Assembly (NCBI RefSeq): GCF_004006295.1
Contig: NZ_CP026095.1
Location: 1,226,001 to 1,290,000, forward strand
DNA length: 64,000 bases
Direction: 5' to 3'
Origin: Peribacillus asahii
Lineage (GTDB): Bacteria; Bacillota; Bacilli; Bacillales; DSM-1321
Below are positions 18,309 to 26,875 of the stretch, piece after piece. The notes beneath the pieces were generated by a model, which saw only the letters and a program-made list of their open reading frames with translations, was not told where the DNA came from and did no database searches. Positions within the stretch are counted from its first letter, which is position 1, and every line of letters starts with the position of its first letter. A program made the translations under genes and the position numbers.

Positions 18309-20033
18309 TTAATGTAATTTAAAATGATCAACAGAATCATTTAATTCTTCCGCCAATTTTGCAATAGATTCGGAACTGCTTACAATCTCATTCATTGCAC
18401 TAGCTGATTGCTGAATGGAAGCTGAAGTTTGCTCAATTCCTGCGGTGGACTCTTCTATTATTGAAGCGCTATTTTCGAGCGAATAATTGATTTCTTCACT
18501 TTGTTTGGAAAGAGTATGGATATTTGTTGATATATCTTGTATCTGCATTTGTATGTTCAGTATAAATGTATTAATTTTATTAAATGTTTCTCTCGTTATT
18601 TTAATCTGCTCTGTTCCTCTTTCAACTTGTGTAAAGCTATGTTGCAGGGCAGTTACCGTTTCTGTTGATTCAGTTTGAACACCTTCAACAATGTTTACAA
18701 TACTTCCGACGGATCCTGATGCTTGTTCCGCTAATTTACGAACTTCTTCAGCAACGACCGCAAAGCCTTTCCCGTGTTCTCCTGCTCTTGCTGCTTCGAT
18801 TGCAGCATTTAATGCTAGTAAATTTGTTTGGTTAGAGATTTCTAGAATTACTTGAACGAGCTTTGAAATTTCTTTTGACTGCAAATCTAATTTTTTAACT
18901 TTTTCAATAGACTTTATTACTTCTTGGTGAATCATATCCATTTGTTTCTCTGATTCTTTCATTAGGTCAGAGCCGTTAGTTGTTAAGTCTATAATCTTAT
19001 TTGAAGACTGGCTTAGTTCATCCCCTTTATTACTTGCTTCCTGAAGTTGACTAGTAAAATGCTGCATCGTTTGAGAAACCTGATTGGCAGAACCGGCCTG
19101 TTTATCTGCTCCATTTGATAATTCATTCATCGTGATGGCGATCTGTTGATTTCCTTCTTTTACTTCATTTGCATGGTGAACTAGCTCATTAGATGCATCG
19201 ACTAACTGAATAGAATTATGGTTTATCCCTTGAATAATTTGTTTTAAATCATTCAGCATTTGTTGAAAGGCAGTTGTTAATATACCAATTTCATCGGTTC
19301 TTTTAGTCTCTAGAATAATAGAAAGGTCTCCATCGCCTACTTTTGCAGCTTGATTAGTTAAGTTCTTTAACGGTTTAATAAGGTAATGGGTAAATAGATA
19401 AACAATGGTTACACTGACTAATAAAATAATGAGTGTTAATGTAATCATTTTGTTCTTATAAGAAGCGATTGAAGTATAGAATTCGGTTGCATTTAAATCG
19501 GCACCTACTATACCGATTACTTCACCGGAACTAGACTTGAGCGGGAGGTAAGTAGTAATAAGACCTCCATACTCCTTTGTATTGGACATTTCAATTTGTA
19601 AATCTCCTGTTTCAAAAGCTTTCACTATATTCGGATAAGTAGTAGGATCTTCTTTATCTCCTAGTTGTGATGCGTTTTCATCGCCTATAGGCATACCGTC
19701 TACCATATAAAAATAATCATAACCATTTTCCGTTTTGTGACGAGACATCGTATATAAATAGGTTAATCCTGTTTTTTCTCTTAAATCATTCAATTCTGTA
19801 CGTAATTCTATGTAATAATCGTTTTCCCCTGCATCCAATGTGATTTCTTGTTCGTACTTGTCTATATCAATGATATTAACGGCCTGCTTAGTGATATTTG
19901 TTGCTACTTGACTCAAAGAATCTTTCACTAACTGAACAGAGGAATGATAACTAACATAAGCAGTCACCAAACATGATAACAACACAATGGTAGAAAATAT
20001 GAAAATCATTTTAAGTTGTATACTTTTCTTCAT
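18309..20033 (-). CDS. Methyl-accepting chemotaxis protein with Cache-type sensor
   Basis: 574 residues. Helix 1 (about residues 9-29) and helix 2 (about 198-218) enclose a 170-residue extracellular domain with [18 protein letters not shown] and [11 protein letters not shown], the signs of a Cache fold. A HAMP domain follows ([20 protein letters not shown]), then the long signalling coiled coil with the invariant tip [20 protein letters not shown], continuing [20 protein letters not shown]. It would bind a small ligand outside the cell and control CheA in the polar array. It is transcribed alone and no che genes are nearby. Translation starts at ATG 20033 after GGAAAAAGAATG. Confidence 0.93.
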   Translation of the reverse strand: MKKSIQLKMIFIFSTIVLLSCLVTAYVSYHSSVQLVKDSLSQVATNITKQAVNIIDIDKYEQEITLDAGENDYYIELRTELNDLREKTGLTYLYTMSRHKTENGYDYFYMVDGMPIGDENASQLGDKEDPTTYPNIVKAFETGDLQIEMSNTKEYGGLITTYLPLKSSSGEVIGIVGADLNATEFYTSIASYKNKMITLTLIILLVSVTIVYLFTHYLIKPLKNLTNQAAKVGDGDLSIILETKRTDEIGILTTAFQQMLNDLKQIIQGINHNSIQLVDASNELVHHANEVKEGNQQIAITMNELSNGADKQAGSANQVSQTMQHFTSQLQEASNKGDELSQSSNKIIDLTTNGSDLMKESEKQMDMIHQEVIKSIEKVKKLDLQSKEISKLVQVILEISNQTNLLALNAAIEAARAGEHGKGFAVVAEEVRKLAEQASGSVGSIVNIVEGVQTESTETVTALQHSFTQVERGTEQIKITRETFNKINTFILNIQMQIQDISTNIHTLSKQSEEINYSLENSASIIEESTAGIEQTSASIQQSASAMNEIVSSSESIAKLAEELNDSVDHFKLH

Positions 20034-20143
20034 TCTTTTTCCTCACTTTCGTATAATTTCTATTTATAGATGTTTTTAGTAAAAATAAATATCATTCTTA
20101 TAATAGAACTAATTACATAATGTTACAATAAAATGTTCCTGAA

Positions 20144-20176
20144 AAATACCCATAGCGAACAGTTCTATGGGTATTT
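20144..20176 (-). terminator. Terminator after asnA
   Basis: 12-bp arms AAATACCCATAG and CTATGGGTATTT; read on the minus strand the hairpin is followed by TTTTT. It lies 16 bp beyond the asnA stop. Confidence 0.75.
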
Positions 20177-20191
20177 ACTAGGATATATATA

Positions 20192-21205
20192 CTATAAAAG
20201 GGTGATGTTGTTTTCTTCACACTCTTTTAGAATTTGATGATTCCATATGGAGGCTTGAACTTCACCAATATGGGCTTTCTTCAGAAAGAACATGCATAAT
20301 CTAGACTGACCAATGCCGCCGCCTATTGTATAAGGCAGATTTTCACTTAAGATAGCTTGATGATAGGCTAGCACTCTTCGTTCCTCATTATTAGCCAATT
20401 TTAATTGTTTTAATAGGTTTTTTTTATCTACCCGAATGCCCATGGAAGACACTTCAAAAGCTCTCTCAAATAGTGGATTCCAGAATAAGATATCCCCGTT
20501 TAATGCCCAGTCATCGTAATCCGGGGAACGTCCATCGTGTTTTTCTCCAGAGCGCAAGGCGCCGCCAATTTGCATAACAAAAACAGCTTTATGTTCTTTA
20601 GTGATTGCATCTTCTCTTTGCTTTGGAGTGAGTGAAGGGTACAAGTCCTCAAGTTCTTGAGTGGTAATAAAATAAATGTCATCGGGTAAGATTGGCTGGA
20701 GAGCGGGGTGGAATTCGTGCATATAGTTTTCTGTTGCTTTCATTGCTTTATAGATTTGTTTAACTTCTGTTTTTAGTGTATGGAGGTTGCGCTCTTCCTT
20801 TAAAATAACTTTCTCCCAGTCCCATTGATCGACGTATAGGGAGTGGAGATTGTCTAATATTTCGTCTCTTCTAATGGCATTCATATTCGTATAAAGTCCT
20901 TCACCAGAGGCAAATCCATATCTAGCAAGAGCTATCCTTTTCCACTTTGCTAAAGATTGAACGACTTCAATTTGTGAATTGTTAATATCTAAGGCCTGAA
21001 AGGAAACGGTTCGTTCTATTCCATTTAAGTTATCATTTATTCCCGTGCCTTCATTTACTAGTAAAGGGGCTGATACCTTTATTACGTTGAGTGCTCTTGC
21101 AAAATGATCTTCAAAATGACTTTTTAATTCATTTATTGCAATTTCTGTATGCATTAAATTAAGTTTAGATTTATATCCATTGGGGATAACCAAGGTTTGA
21201 TCCAT
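20192..21205 (-). CDS. asnA: Aspartate-ammonia ligase (AsnA type)
   Basis: 337 residues from ATG 21205; the first of two nearby ATGs (21214) is too close to GAGAGG. It converts aspartate, ammonia and ATP to asparagine, using ammonia rather than glutamine. Family segments visible are the N-terminal NEGTGINDNLNGIERTVSF, KWKRIALARYGF, SLYVDQWDWEKV and the C-terminal GGGIGQSRLCMFFL, which form the class II aminoacyl-tRNA-synthetase-like active site. AsnA is common in proteobacteria and lactic acid bacteria and patchy in Bacillaceae. A palindrome upstream may be its operator. Confidence 0.95.
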   Translation of the reverse strand: MDQTLVIPNGYKSKLNLMHTEIAINELKSHFEDHFARALNVIKVSAPLLVNEGTGINDNLNGIERTVSFQALDINNSQIEVVQSLAKWKRIALARYGFASGEGLYTNMNAIRRDEILDNLHSLYVDQWDWEKVILKEERNLHTLKTEVKQIYKAMKATENYMHEFHPALQPILPDDIYFITTQELEDLYPSLTPKQREDAITKEHKAVFVMQIGGALRSGEKHDGRSPDYDDWALNGDILFWNPLFERAFEVSSMGIRVDKKNLLKQLKLANNEERRVLAYHQAILSENLPYTIGGGIGQSRLCMFFLKKAHIGEVQASIWNHQILKECEENNITLL

Positions 21206-21256
21206 TTTTATCATCCTCTCAGTTATATATTTCCTTTATCCTTACGTTTTCACCTC

Positions 21257-21293
21257 AGTAATTTAATTCACTAAGGTAATGAACTAAATTACT
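21257..21293 (-). promoter_or_regulatory. Palindrome upstream of asnA
   Basis: Arms AGTAATTTA and TAAATTACT, with additional pairing of ATTCA against TGAAC inside. It lies about 50-90 bases upstream of the asnA start. It has no T tail and looks like a protein-binding site; the regulator is unknown. Confidence 0.4.
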
Positions 21294-21388
21294 TTATGAA
21301 TAAATTTCACAGTTGTGCCTATCAATTTATATAAAGAAGGATGATTTTTTATTTTTTATAACCCGTATGGATTAATAAAAGGACATAC

Positions 21389-21913
21389 ACTGGGTTAGGG
21401 GCCATGCCTGCGGATAGTGTAGGAAACAGGTGGACAACAGATTATATTATTGCGAGTGGTAATTTATTGGCGGATTTTAGAGCGAGTCTTAATGCCGAAT
21501 CTCAAGGACGTTTACAAGCGGTCAGATTGTATGAGGCAACAAATGATTGTGGAGTTAAGGACATGCTATCCTGGCTGATTGCTCGTGACACGATGCATCA
21601 GAACCAATGGATTGCGGCTATTAAAGAACTCGAAGCTAAAGAGAGTGTGGTTATGCCAAGTACGTTTCCTAAGGAGCTGGAAAAATAAGAGGTTTCGTAT
21701 ACCCTTTTCAATTTTTCTAGAGGAAATGAAAGTGTAACCGGGCGTTGGGATCAGGGACCTAGTATGAATGGAATGGGAGTTTTCAATTATGTAGAGAATC
21801 CAGCTCCTTGTGCCAACAGGCCCAAACTAAAACCTGCACCTCCATATATCCATGATACGCTACCAACAGTTCTTAGAGGAAGCAATCGGCTTATTCCTCT
21901 CAGTTTAAATTAG
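21389..21913 (+). pseudogene. Manganese catalase remnant, N-truncated and with an internal stop
   Basis: The open segment 21404-21688 (94 codons) matches the C-terminal half of Mn-catalase/CotJC-type proteins: GNLLADFRASLNAESQGRLQ and MLSWLIARDTMHQNQWIAAI, which contain the second set of metal ligands. The frame continues unbroken past TAA 21686-21688 as EVSYTLFNFSRGNESVTGRW and PKLKPAPPYIHDTLPTVLRG to TAG 21911-21913. The interrupted codon sits where the family has Gln (LEKQEV), so a CAA to TAA change explains it. The N-terminal half, with the first metal ligands, is missing upstream; only TGLGAM precedes the ATG. No ribosome site. Not functional as a catalase. Confidence 0.85.
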
Positions 21914-21972
21914 TTTAGTTAAACGAAATAAATGGGCTGCTTAATAAAAAAGCTATGTTATAGAACATCGTT

Positions 21973-22020
21973 GGTTTTTGGCTCGCTTCATGGGACGAAG
22001 GTTAAAATGAGCCAAAAACC
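21973..22020. repeat. Inverted repeat of unknown role
   Basis: Perfect 12-bp arms GGTTTTTGGCTC and GAGCCAAAAACC separated by 24 bases, between the catalase remnant and a convergent gene. There is no T tail. It could be a relic of the event that truncated the catalase gene, or an ordinary bidirectional hairpin. Confidence 0.5.
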
Positions 22021-22064
22021 ATTTAATCAAGGCTATTGTTTAAAAAAGCTAATAAAAAAGAGGA

Positions 22065-22096
22065 GACACTTGAAAAAGTAGGATGGATCAAGTGTC
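22065..22096 (-). terminator. Terminator after DUF2512 gene
   Basis: Arms GACACTTGA and TCAAGTGTC; on the minus strand the hairpin is followed by CTCCTCTTTTTT. It starts 12 bp beyond the stop codon. Confidence 0.7.
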
Positions 22097-22107
22097 GTAC
22101 CTCTGTT

Positions 22108-22557
22108 TTATAGCTCATCCTCATCCTCGTATTTACGAGTTGGAATTCTTGGGGTAAGTTCTTCTGAAGCTTCTGTTTGATATCGTAAAGTAGAAATTCG
22201 GTTGTCGTCCTCTTTTATGAGAATCTGATTGTCCATATATTTATGGAAGAAGTACTCAAATAGAGCTACACCTACTGCTGAAGCGAAAGCAGCCGTTACT
22301 ATATCATCTCCATAGGTTACGCTGTCGCCTATCAACCAAATTAATAAAAAGGCTAATCCGAAATCAGCAATTGTTGCAATTGTATTATTTGTTTTAGGCA
22401 AAATAAATAAGTCGCCAATTAAATAAGAAACAACTCCTAAGACTAAGCTGATTAGAAATACATTCCAAAAAGACATGTCGAATGCTACTCCAAGTATCAT
22501 ATATAAAAGAACTAGACTAGAAATAAATTTTATCGCTAGGGCTCTTACATGTTTCAT
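22108..22557 (-). CDS. DUF2512 (YndM-like) membrane protein
   Basis: 149 residues from ATG 22557 (MKHVRALAIKF), with AAAGGAGA seven bases upstream; the longer frame to 22620 has no ribosome site. Four hydrophobic segments (SSLVLLYMILGVAF, VFLISLVLGVVSYLIGDLFIL, IATIADFGLAFLLIWLIGD, IVTAAFASAVGVALFEYFF) and a charged acidic tail (YEDEDEL). This pattern is that of YndM/DUF2512 proteins of Bacillus, whose function is unknown. Confidence 0.8.
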   Translation of the reverse strand: MKHVRALAIKFISSLVLLYMILGVAFDMSFWNVFLISLVLGVVSYLIGDLFILPKTNNTIATIADFGLAFLLIWLIGDSVTYGDDIVTAAFASAVGVALFEYFFHKYMDNQILIKEDDNRISTLRYQTEASEELTPRIPTRKYEDEDEL

Positions 22558-22654
22558 TTTATCGTCTCCTTTCAATACATATTGTGCGTATTTAGGAGAG
22601 GGATTATTCGTGTTTTTCATGAGATGTTGTATGCGTACGAATTAAATAAAAAAG

Positions 22655-22684
22655 AGGCGTGTGCACATTTAGTGCTACACGCCT
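22655..22684 (-). terminator. Terminator after LysE-family gene
   Basis: Arms AGGCGTGT and ACACGCCT around a 14-base loop; on the minus strand the stem runs into CTTTTTT. It belongs to the gene at 22722-23345. Confidence 0.7.
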
Positions 22685-22721
22685 GAAATCAGAAACTTCC
22701 TATTATATATGTATGTATTTT

Positions 22722-23345
22722 TTAAAATAAAATCTTAGCCGCTTGGATAGCGAAATACATGCCAAAACAGATAAGAGATAATCCGGATAATGCAGAGATG
22801 AGGACTAAGATAGACGGTGTTAAAAACCTTCGAAAGCTGCTCGAGACGAGAGCCATCGTAATATCCCAGCATAAAATACCAAGGAAGATAGCAGAGCTGT
22901 ATAGAATTAAATGCTGAATATCATATTTGTCGGCGGCATTAGCTAAAACGGATCCATAAATGCCAAGCCAAAACAAAATCGTCAAAGGATTAGAAATCGA
23001 CATCAGGAACCCTGATAAAAAAGAGGAAAAATGGGAGTCGTTTGTCTCTCGCTTGTCTATAGCCAATTTTCCTGCATTAAGTACAGTTTCAATTCCTGTA
23101 TAAGTGAGGACAAAAAATCCAAAGAGCCACAAAAACGTTTTCATAAAATCCATTTCCAAAAAGTGAACGACTCCCAAATAAACGAGAGCCATATAAACTG
23201 CATCAGCTAATATAGCCCCCAAACCTAATATCCAGGCGTGCCAAAATCCTTTCTGGATGCCTTTGTCTAATTGAGCGGCATTAATAGGACCAATTGGTGC
23301 AGCTAATGACAAGCCTAATAAAATATAACTAAAAAAAATACCCAA
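22722..23345 (-). CDS. LysE-family amino-acid exporter, copy 1
   Basis: 207 residues, six predicted membrane helices. The N-terminal signature is LAAPIGPINAAQLDKGIQKG, the conserved APIGP turn of the LysE/RhtB superfamily, followed by ILGLGAILADAVYM and, in the middle, SGFLMSISNPLTILFWLGIY, another family hallmark. Such proteins export amino acids or related compounds from the cytoplasm. A close paralogue lies at 24645-25274 on the same strand; the two share long identical stretches (NPLTILFWLGIYGSVLA versus SPLSILFWLGIYGSVLA), so they arose by local duplication. Confidence 0.88.
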   Translation of the reverse strand: MGIFFSYILLGLSLAAPIGPINAAQLDKGIQKGFWHAWILGLGAILADAVYMALVYLGVVHFLEMDFMKTFLWLFGFFVLTYTGIETVLNAGKLAIDKRETNDSHFSSFLSGFLMSISNPLTILFWLGIYGSVLANAADKYDIQHLILYSSAIFLGILCWDITMALVSSSFRRFLTPSILVLISALSGLSLICFGMYFAIQAAKILF

Positions 23346-23588
23346 TCCATTTTCACCTCACCGTTTAGTACCTTCCTGCTTGTACCAATGTATTCAGATA
23401 AAGAGGTTTGTACCACTTTTTTAGATAACATACATTTACTTTTAGGGTCTTTACGATTCAGCGAGAATCGGTAGCATGTATTAAGTGGGCTTTTCTGTAG
23501 AAAATAATTTTATATGTAGACGCTGTTACACATCTTTAGTAAGCAAAATCAACGGTGTCTTAAGCATTTCTAACAAGGAGTGTGGAAA

Positions 23589-23843
23589 ATGGATCAATCA
23601 TTAGGTTATTTACGAGAAATATTGGCTGGTTATACGGAAAATGATGCAATGGGAAAGAGAATTTTTGATAAAATTTCAAATCGTAATTACGTAACAGAAG
23701 GGCAGTTTGTTGAGGACTTAACGCAAGTGGAAAACAATTATCTTAATCGTGTATTGGTTGATGCAATTAAATACGCAAATCAGGAACAGGACGCTGAAAG
23801 AGCTCATCAATTAAACGAAGTGTACGAGCTGTTATTTATCTGA
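23589..23843 (+). CDS. csgA: Sporulation-specific sigma-G-type protein CsgA
   Basis: 84 residues from ATG 23589, preceded by AACAAGGAG. MDQSLGYLREILAGYTEN at the start and AERAHQLNEVYELLFI at the end closely match Bacillus subtilis CsgA (MDVTLGYLRE and RAKELNEVYELLL), a small forespore protein made under sigma-G. No function beyond its sporulation expression is established. I could not find a convincing sigma-G -35/-10 pair, although the region AAAATAATT near 23500 is a candidate. The 45-codon gene that follows may be cotranscribed. Confidence 0.85.
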   Translation: MDQSLGYLREILAGYTENDAMGKRIFDKISNRNYVTEGQFVEDLTQVENNYLNRVLVDAIKYANQEQDAERAHQLNEVYELLFI

Positions 23844-23896
23844 CTAGGTCGGTAGTGTGACGATTTAGATTTAACATGGAAAAGAGGGGACATCAT

Positions 23897-24034
23897 TTGA
23901 CGAATATTATAGATGGAATGGATGAAGCGAGATTTCAATCACCTTATCGAAATGGTAATAAGCAAAGAAAAAGTAAGAGTAAGGAAGATAAGAAAATGCC
24001 GATGGTACTAAAAAATCTAAAGAATGGGTCATGA
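23897..24034 (+). CDS. Small basic protein, 45 codons, TTG start
   Basis: A short frame starting at TTG 23897, seven bases after AAAGAGGGG and ending at TGA 24032-24034. The product begins MTNIIDGMDEARFQSPYR and continues with a very lysine-rich middle (KQRKSKSKEDKK). It lies 53 bp after csgA and ahead of a strong terminator, so the two probably form one sporulation transcript. I do not recognise a family. The good ribosome site and terminator placement argue that it is real. Confidence 0.55.
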   Translation: MTNIIDGMDEARFQSPYRNGNKQRKSKSKEDKKMPMVLKNLKNGS

Positions 24035-24051
24035 AAAGGGCATGATACAAA

Positions 24052-24093
24052 GCATAATAAAACTCCGCTTAGTATGGCGGAGTTTTATTATGC
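24052..24093 (+). terminator. Terminator after csgA and small basic gene
   Basis: Perfect 17-bp arms from GCATAATAAAACTCCGC to GCGGAGTTTTATTATGC around an eight-base loop; the TTTT lies within the descending arm. Confidence 0.85.
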
Positions 24094-24206
24094 ATGGAGC
24101 TAACAATAGCGGAGGGTCATCTTATCTATAAACATCATTAAGCATAAATCAGAGAGGAGAGGAAAATACTAAACATACAATTCATTAACTTTCGGAGGTA
24201 AGGTAC

Positions 24207-24557
24207 ATGTCTGTGTTTGTTTACCAAACATTTGAGTTGAAGCAGGAAAAATTTAAAGAGGGAATTGAAAACTTACAGGAAATGGCTAAGTATCGAAATG
24301 AAAATTATAATCATAAGGTGGAAATATTAACACCTATTACAGGAAAAGATTATACATATGTGCTTTTTTCAACATATGAAGGACTAGCAGAGATGGAATT
24401 ACAAAATAAAAAAATGTTTGAGGATGAAGAGTACTTGAAACTGATTGGAGATTTTTTTCTGGAAAACATTGTACAAGGGAGCATGCATACACAGTTCTAT
24501 CGACGAATGAGTGAGAAGAAAAAAGATAACAACGATAAGGATAAGAAAAAAGAGTAA
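24207..24557 (+). CDS. Small cytoplasmic protein, possibly dimeric alpha-beta barrel, unknown function
   Basis: 116 residues from ATG 24207 with GGAGGTAAGG upstream. The pattern VFVYQTFELKQEKFKEGIEN, then NHKVEILTPITGKDYTYVLF and FEDEEYLKLIGDFFLENIV, resembles the short ferredoxin-like folds of ABM/NIPSNAP-type proteins. I see no catalytic residues. The C-terminal 17 residues are almost entirely Lys/Asp/Asn (EKKKDNNDKDKKKE) and probably disordered. It stands alone between csgA and a convergent exporter gene. Confidence 0.65.
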   Translation: MSVFVYQTFELKQEKFKEGIENLQEMAKYRNENYNHKVEILTPITGKDYTYVLFSTYEGLAEMELQNKKMFEDEEYLKLIGDFFLENIVQGSMHTQFYRRMSEKKKDNNDKDKKKE

Positions 24558-24644
24558 GCGAACCATTTATAATAAACGAACACGGGGCATTACTTTTAGG
24601 AGTAAAGTCCTTATTCTGATTGGAAGAGAGCTCAGCATCATGAT

Positions 24645-25274
24645 TTAAAGAAGAGCTGTAATTCCTTGATAGCCAAAATATAAACCAAATCCAATGAGCG
24701 TTAATCCGGATAGGATGGATATACCTCTTAAGCTGTTAAGACTTAAAAATTTTCGGAATCCGGTTGTTAGCCCAGCAACGACAAGGTCCCACAACATTAA
24801 ACCAAGAAAGATCATACTGCTATAAACGAGCAGGGATTCTGTTCCGTTTACTTGGGCCGTTTTTGCTAAAACAGAACCGTAGATTCCTAACCAGAAAAGA
24901 ATCGATAAGGGACTTGTAATAGACATGATGAAGCCTGTAAGAAAACATTTGAATAATGAATCTCTTCCGCGGCTATCAGCAAGAGCAAGTGAATTAGCAC
25001 TAAATATACTTTCCACTCCTGAATAAATAAGTATAAAGGCTCCAAATAACCAAAGGAATACTTGGATGATAAACACTTCCAAAAAATGGACCATTCCTAA
25101 ATAAACCATTAGCATAAATACCCCATCTGCTATCATGGAGCCAACTCCAACAATCCATGCATGCCAAAACCCGTTTTTAATTCCTTTATCTAAACGGGCT
25201 GAATTAACGGGGCCGATGGGAGCTGCTAACGTAAATCCTAACAAAATATAGCTTAATAAAATGCTCAAGCTCAA
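24645..25274 (-). CDS. LysE-family amino-acid exporter, copy 2
   Basis: About 209 residues. I prefer TTG 25274 as start: GGAGTGG lies six bases upstream, and the product then lines up with copy 1 (SILLSYILLGFTLAAPIGP against GIFFSYILLGLSLAAPIGP). A GTG at 25289 is possible but has no ribosome site. Same family features as copy 1: APIGP turn, SARLDKGIKNGFWHAWIVG, SITSPLSILFWLGIYGSVLA and a glycine-rich last helix. Probably an amino-acid or analogue exporter with a substrate range that differs from its duplicate. Confidence 0.87.
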   Translation of the reverse strand: MSLSILLSYILLGFTLAAPIGPVNSARLDKGIKNGFWHAWIVGVGSMIADGVFMLMVYLGMVHFLEVFIIQVFLWLFGAFILIYSGVESIFSANSLALADSRGRDSLFKCFLTGFIMSITSPLSILFWLGIYGSVLAKTAQVNGTESLLVYSSMIFLGLMLWDLVVAGLTTGFRKFLSLNSLRGISILSGLTLIGFGLYFGYQGITALL

Positions 25275-25493
25275 ACATAACCACTCCACTCGATATTAAA
25301 TAATAACTTGTACATTCTATGTATAAAAAGATAGAGCTATGAATCCTCGTCCTAAAAATATCCAAGTATTACAGTGGGATAATTCATCAAAGTGAGGGGA
25401 GAGTGTGGTGAATGGATGCTCTGAATGAGGCTATCATTTTTTGTCAAGGATAATATGCTATCTAGCAGTCCATATTAACAGTAGTTAGTGCAA

Positions 25494-25523
25494 TTTCTGA
25501 AACAGCTGTAACTGTTTCAGAAA
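25494..25523 (+). promoter_or_regulatory. Perfect inverted repeat in the leader of the MFS gene
   Basis: 12-bp arms TTTCTGAAACAG and CTGTTTCAGAAA separated by six bases, ending 24 bases before the ATG at 25548 and only nine before the AAAGG ribosome site. It may be an operator overlapping the transcription start or an RNA hairpin affecting translation. Confidence 0.6.
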
Positions 25524-25547
25524 ATAATAAAAAAAGGCGTGTCACCG

Positions 25548-26816
25548 ATGGAACATGTAGAAAATATTCAATCTGTAAAGGCTAACAAGAAATCAAAGAG
25601 TACATCCAAAAACAAGCCTAATAATCAAAAGTGGGCTGTACTATCCATTTCATCGATTCCGCTTGTGATGACATTAGGAAATTCAATGCTTATTCCAGTT
25701 CTTCCAGCTATGGAAAAGAGTATAGGGATATCACCGTTTCAATCTAGTATGATTATTACTGTCTACTCGATTTTAGCTATCATTTTTATTCCTATTGCAG
25801 GGTTTTTATCCGATCACATAGGCAGGAAGAAAGTCATTATTCCAAGTCTAGCAATTGCGGCAATTGGGGGGCTGATTTCTGCATGGGCAGGATGGAAAAT
25901 AGATAATCCATATTGGATCATTTTAATTGGACGGGCTTTACAAGGAATTGGAGCGGCTGGAGCTTTTCCAATTGTCCTACCGCTTGTCGGTGATATGTTT
26001 AAGACGGACGAAGAAGTGAGCAGCTCGTTAGGGTTAATTGAAACATCCAATACGCTTGGTAAAGTACTGAGCCCTATTTTGGGAGCCTTTTTGGCAGGAT
26101 TCTTTTGGTTTATCCCATTCTTTTCTATCCCAATTTTTTGTTTAATATCAATTTTACTTATGGTTTTCTTAGTTAAAAGCCCTAATAAGAGAGAGAAACC
26201 GCTTCCCTTTAAACAATTTATACACAACATAAAGGATACGTTCAAAAACAATGGGAAATGGCTTTATGCTGTGTTTATTATTGGAATTATTTTAATGTTT
26301 GTGTTATTCGCTGTTTTATTTTATTTGTCCGATACATTGGAAAAAGTATACGATGTGAAAGACGTAAAAAAAGGGTTGTTATTAGCTATTCCATTAGGAG
26401 GGCTATGCATTGCTTCTTATATTACAGGGAAATTAATTAAAGAAAATAAAGTTCTTATGAAATGGCTTACCTTTGGAGGAATTGTTTTATTAGTTGTATC
26501 GATTGTAACGCTAAGCTTTTCTAAAGCTATGTGGTTTATGATTACTTTATTTTTATTAAGCGGTATTGGAATTGGAGTAGGGCTGCCATGCCTCGATGCA
26601 TTTATTACATCAGGAATTGAAAAGCAAGAACGTGGGACTGTTTCTTCTATTTATAGCTCGATGCGTTTTATTGGGGTAGCTGCTGGACCACCTATTATGG
26701 CGATTATGATGAAACATGCTGAAAACTCTCTTTTTTATATATTAGGCGGTTTAAGTGTGATTGCAGCTATTGCTACGTTTATCGCTATTAAGCCTGAAAC
26801 CGAAGAAGCGAAATGA
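25548..26816 (+). CDS. MFS drug:H+ antiporter (12-14 helix pump)
   Basis: About 422 residues. ATG 25548 is well spaced from AAAGG; GTG 25539 is too close. After a basic, disordered N-terminus (KANKKSKSTSKNK) come twelve hydrophobic segments. The loop 2-3 motif GFLSDHIGRKKVI and the helix 5 antiporter motif (IGAAGAFPIVLPLVGDMF then SSLGLIETSNTLGKVLSPILG) put it among proton-driven exporters of the TetL/YmfD kind. The substrate is not known. A long palindrome in the leader suggests local regulation. It is convergent with another MFS gene across a shared terminator. Confidence 0.87.
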   Translation: MEHVENIQSVKANKKSKSTSKNKPNNQKWAVLSISSIPLVMTLGNSMLIPVLPAMEKSIGISPFQSSMIITVYSILAIIFIPIAGFLSDHIGRKKVIIPSLAIAAIGGLISAWAGWKIDNPYWIILIGRALQGIGAAGAFPIVLPLVGDMFKTDEEVSSSLGLIETSNTLGKVLSPILGAFLAGFFWFIPFFSIPIFCLISILLMVFLVKSPNKREKPLPFKQFIHNIKDTFKNNGKWLYAVFIIGIILMFVLFAVLFYLSDTLEKVYDVKDVKKGLLLAIPLGGLCIASYITGKLIKENKVLMKWLTFGGIVLLVVSIVTLSFSKAMWFMITLFLLSGIGIGVGLPCLDAFITSGIEKQERGTVSSIYSSMRFIGVAAGPPIMAIMMKHAENSLFYILGGLSVIAAIATFIAIKPETEEAK

Positions 26817-26837
26817 ACATAGATTTCATATTCAATG

Positions 26838-26870
26838 AACAAGGCTGTCTCGCCCTGAGACAGCCTTGTT
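26838..26870. terminator. Bidirectional terminator between two MFS genes
   Basis: Perfect 14-bp arms AACAAGGCTGTCTC and GAGACAGCCTTGTT around a five-base loop, with T-rich flanks on the rightward side. Confidence 0.85.
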
Positions 26871-26875
26871 TCTAA

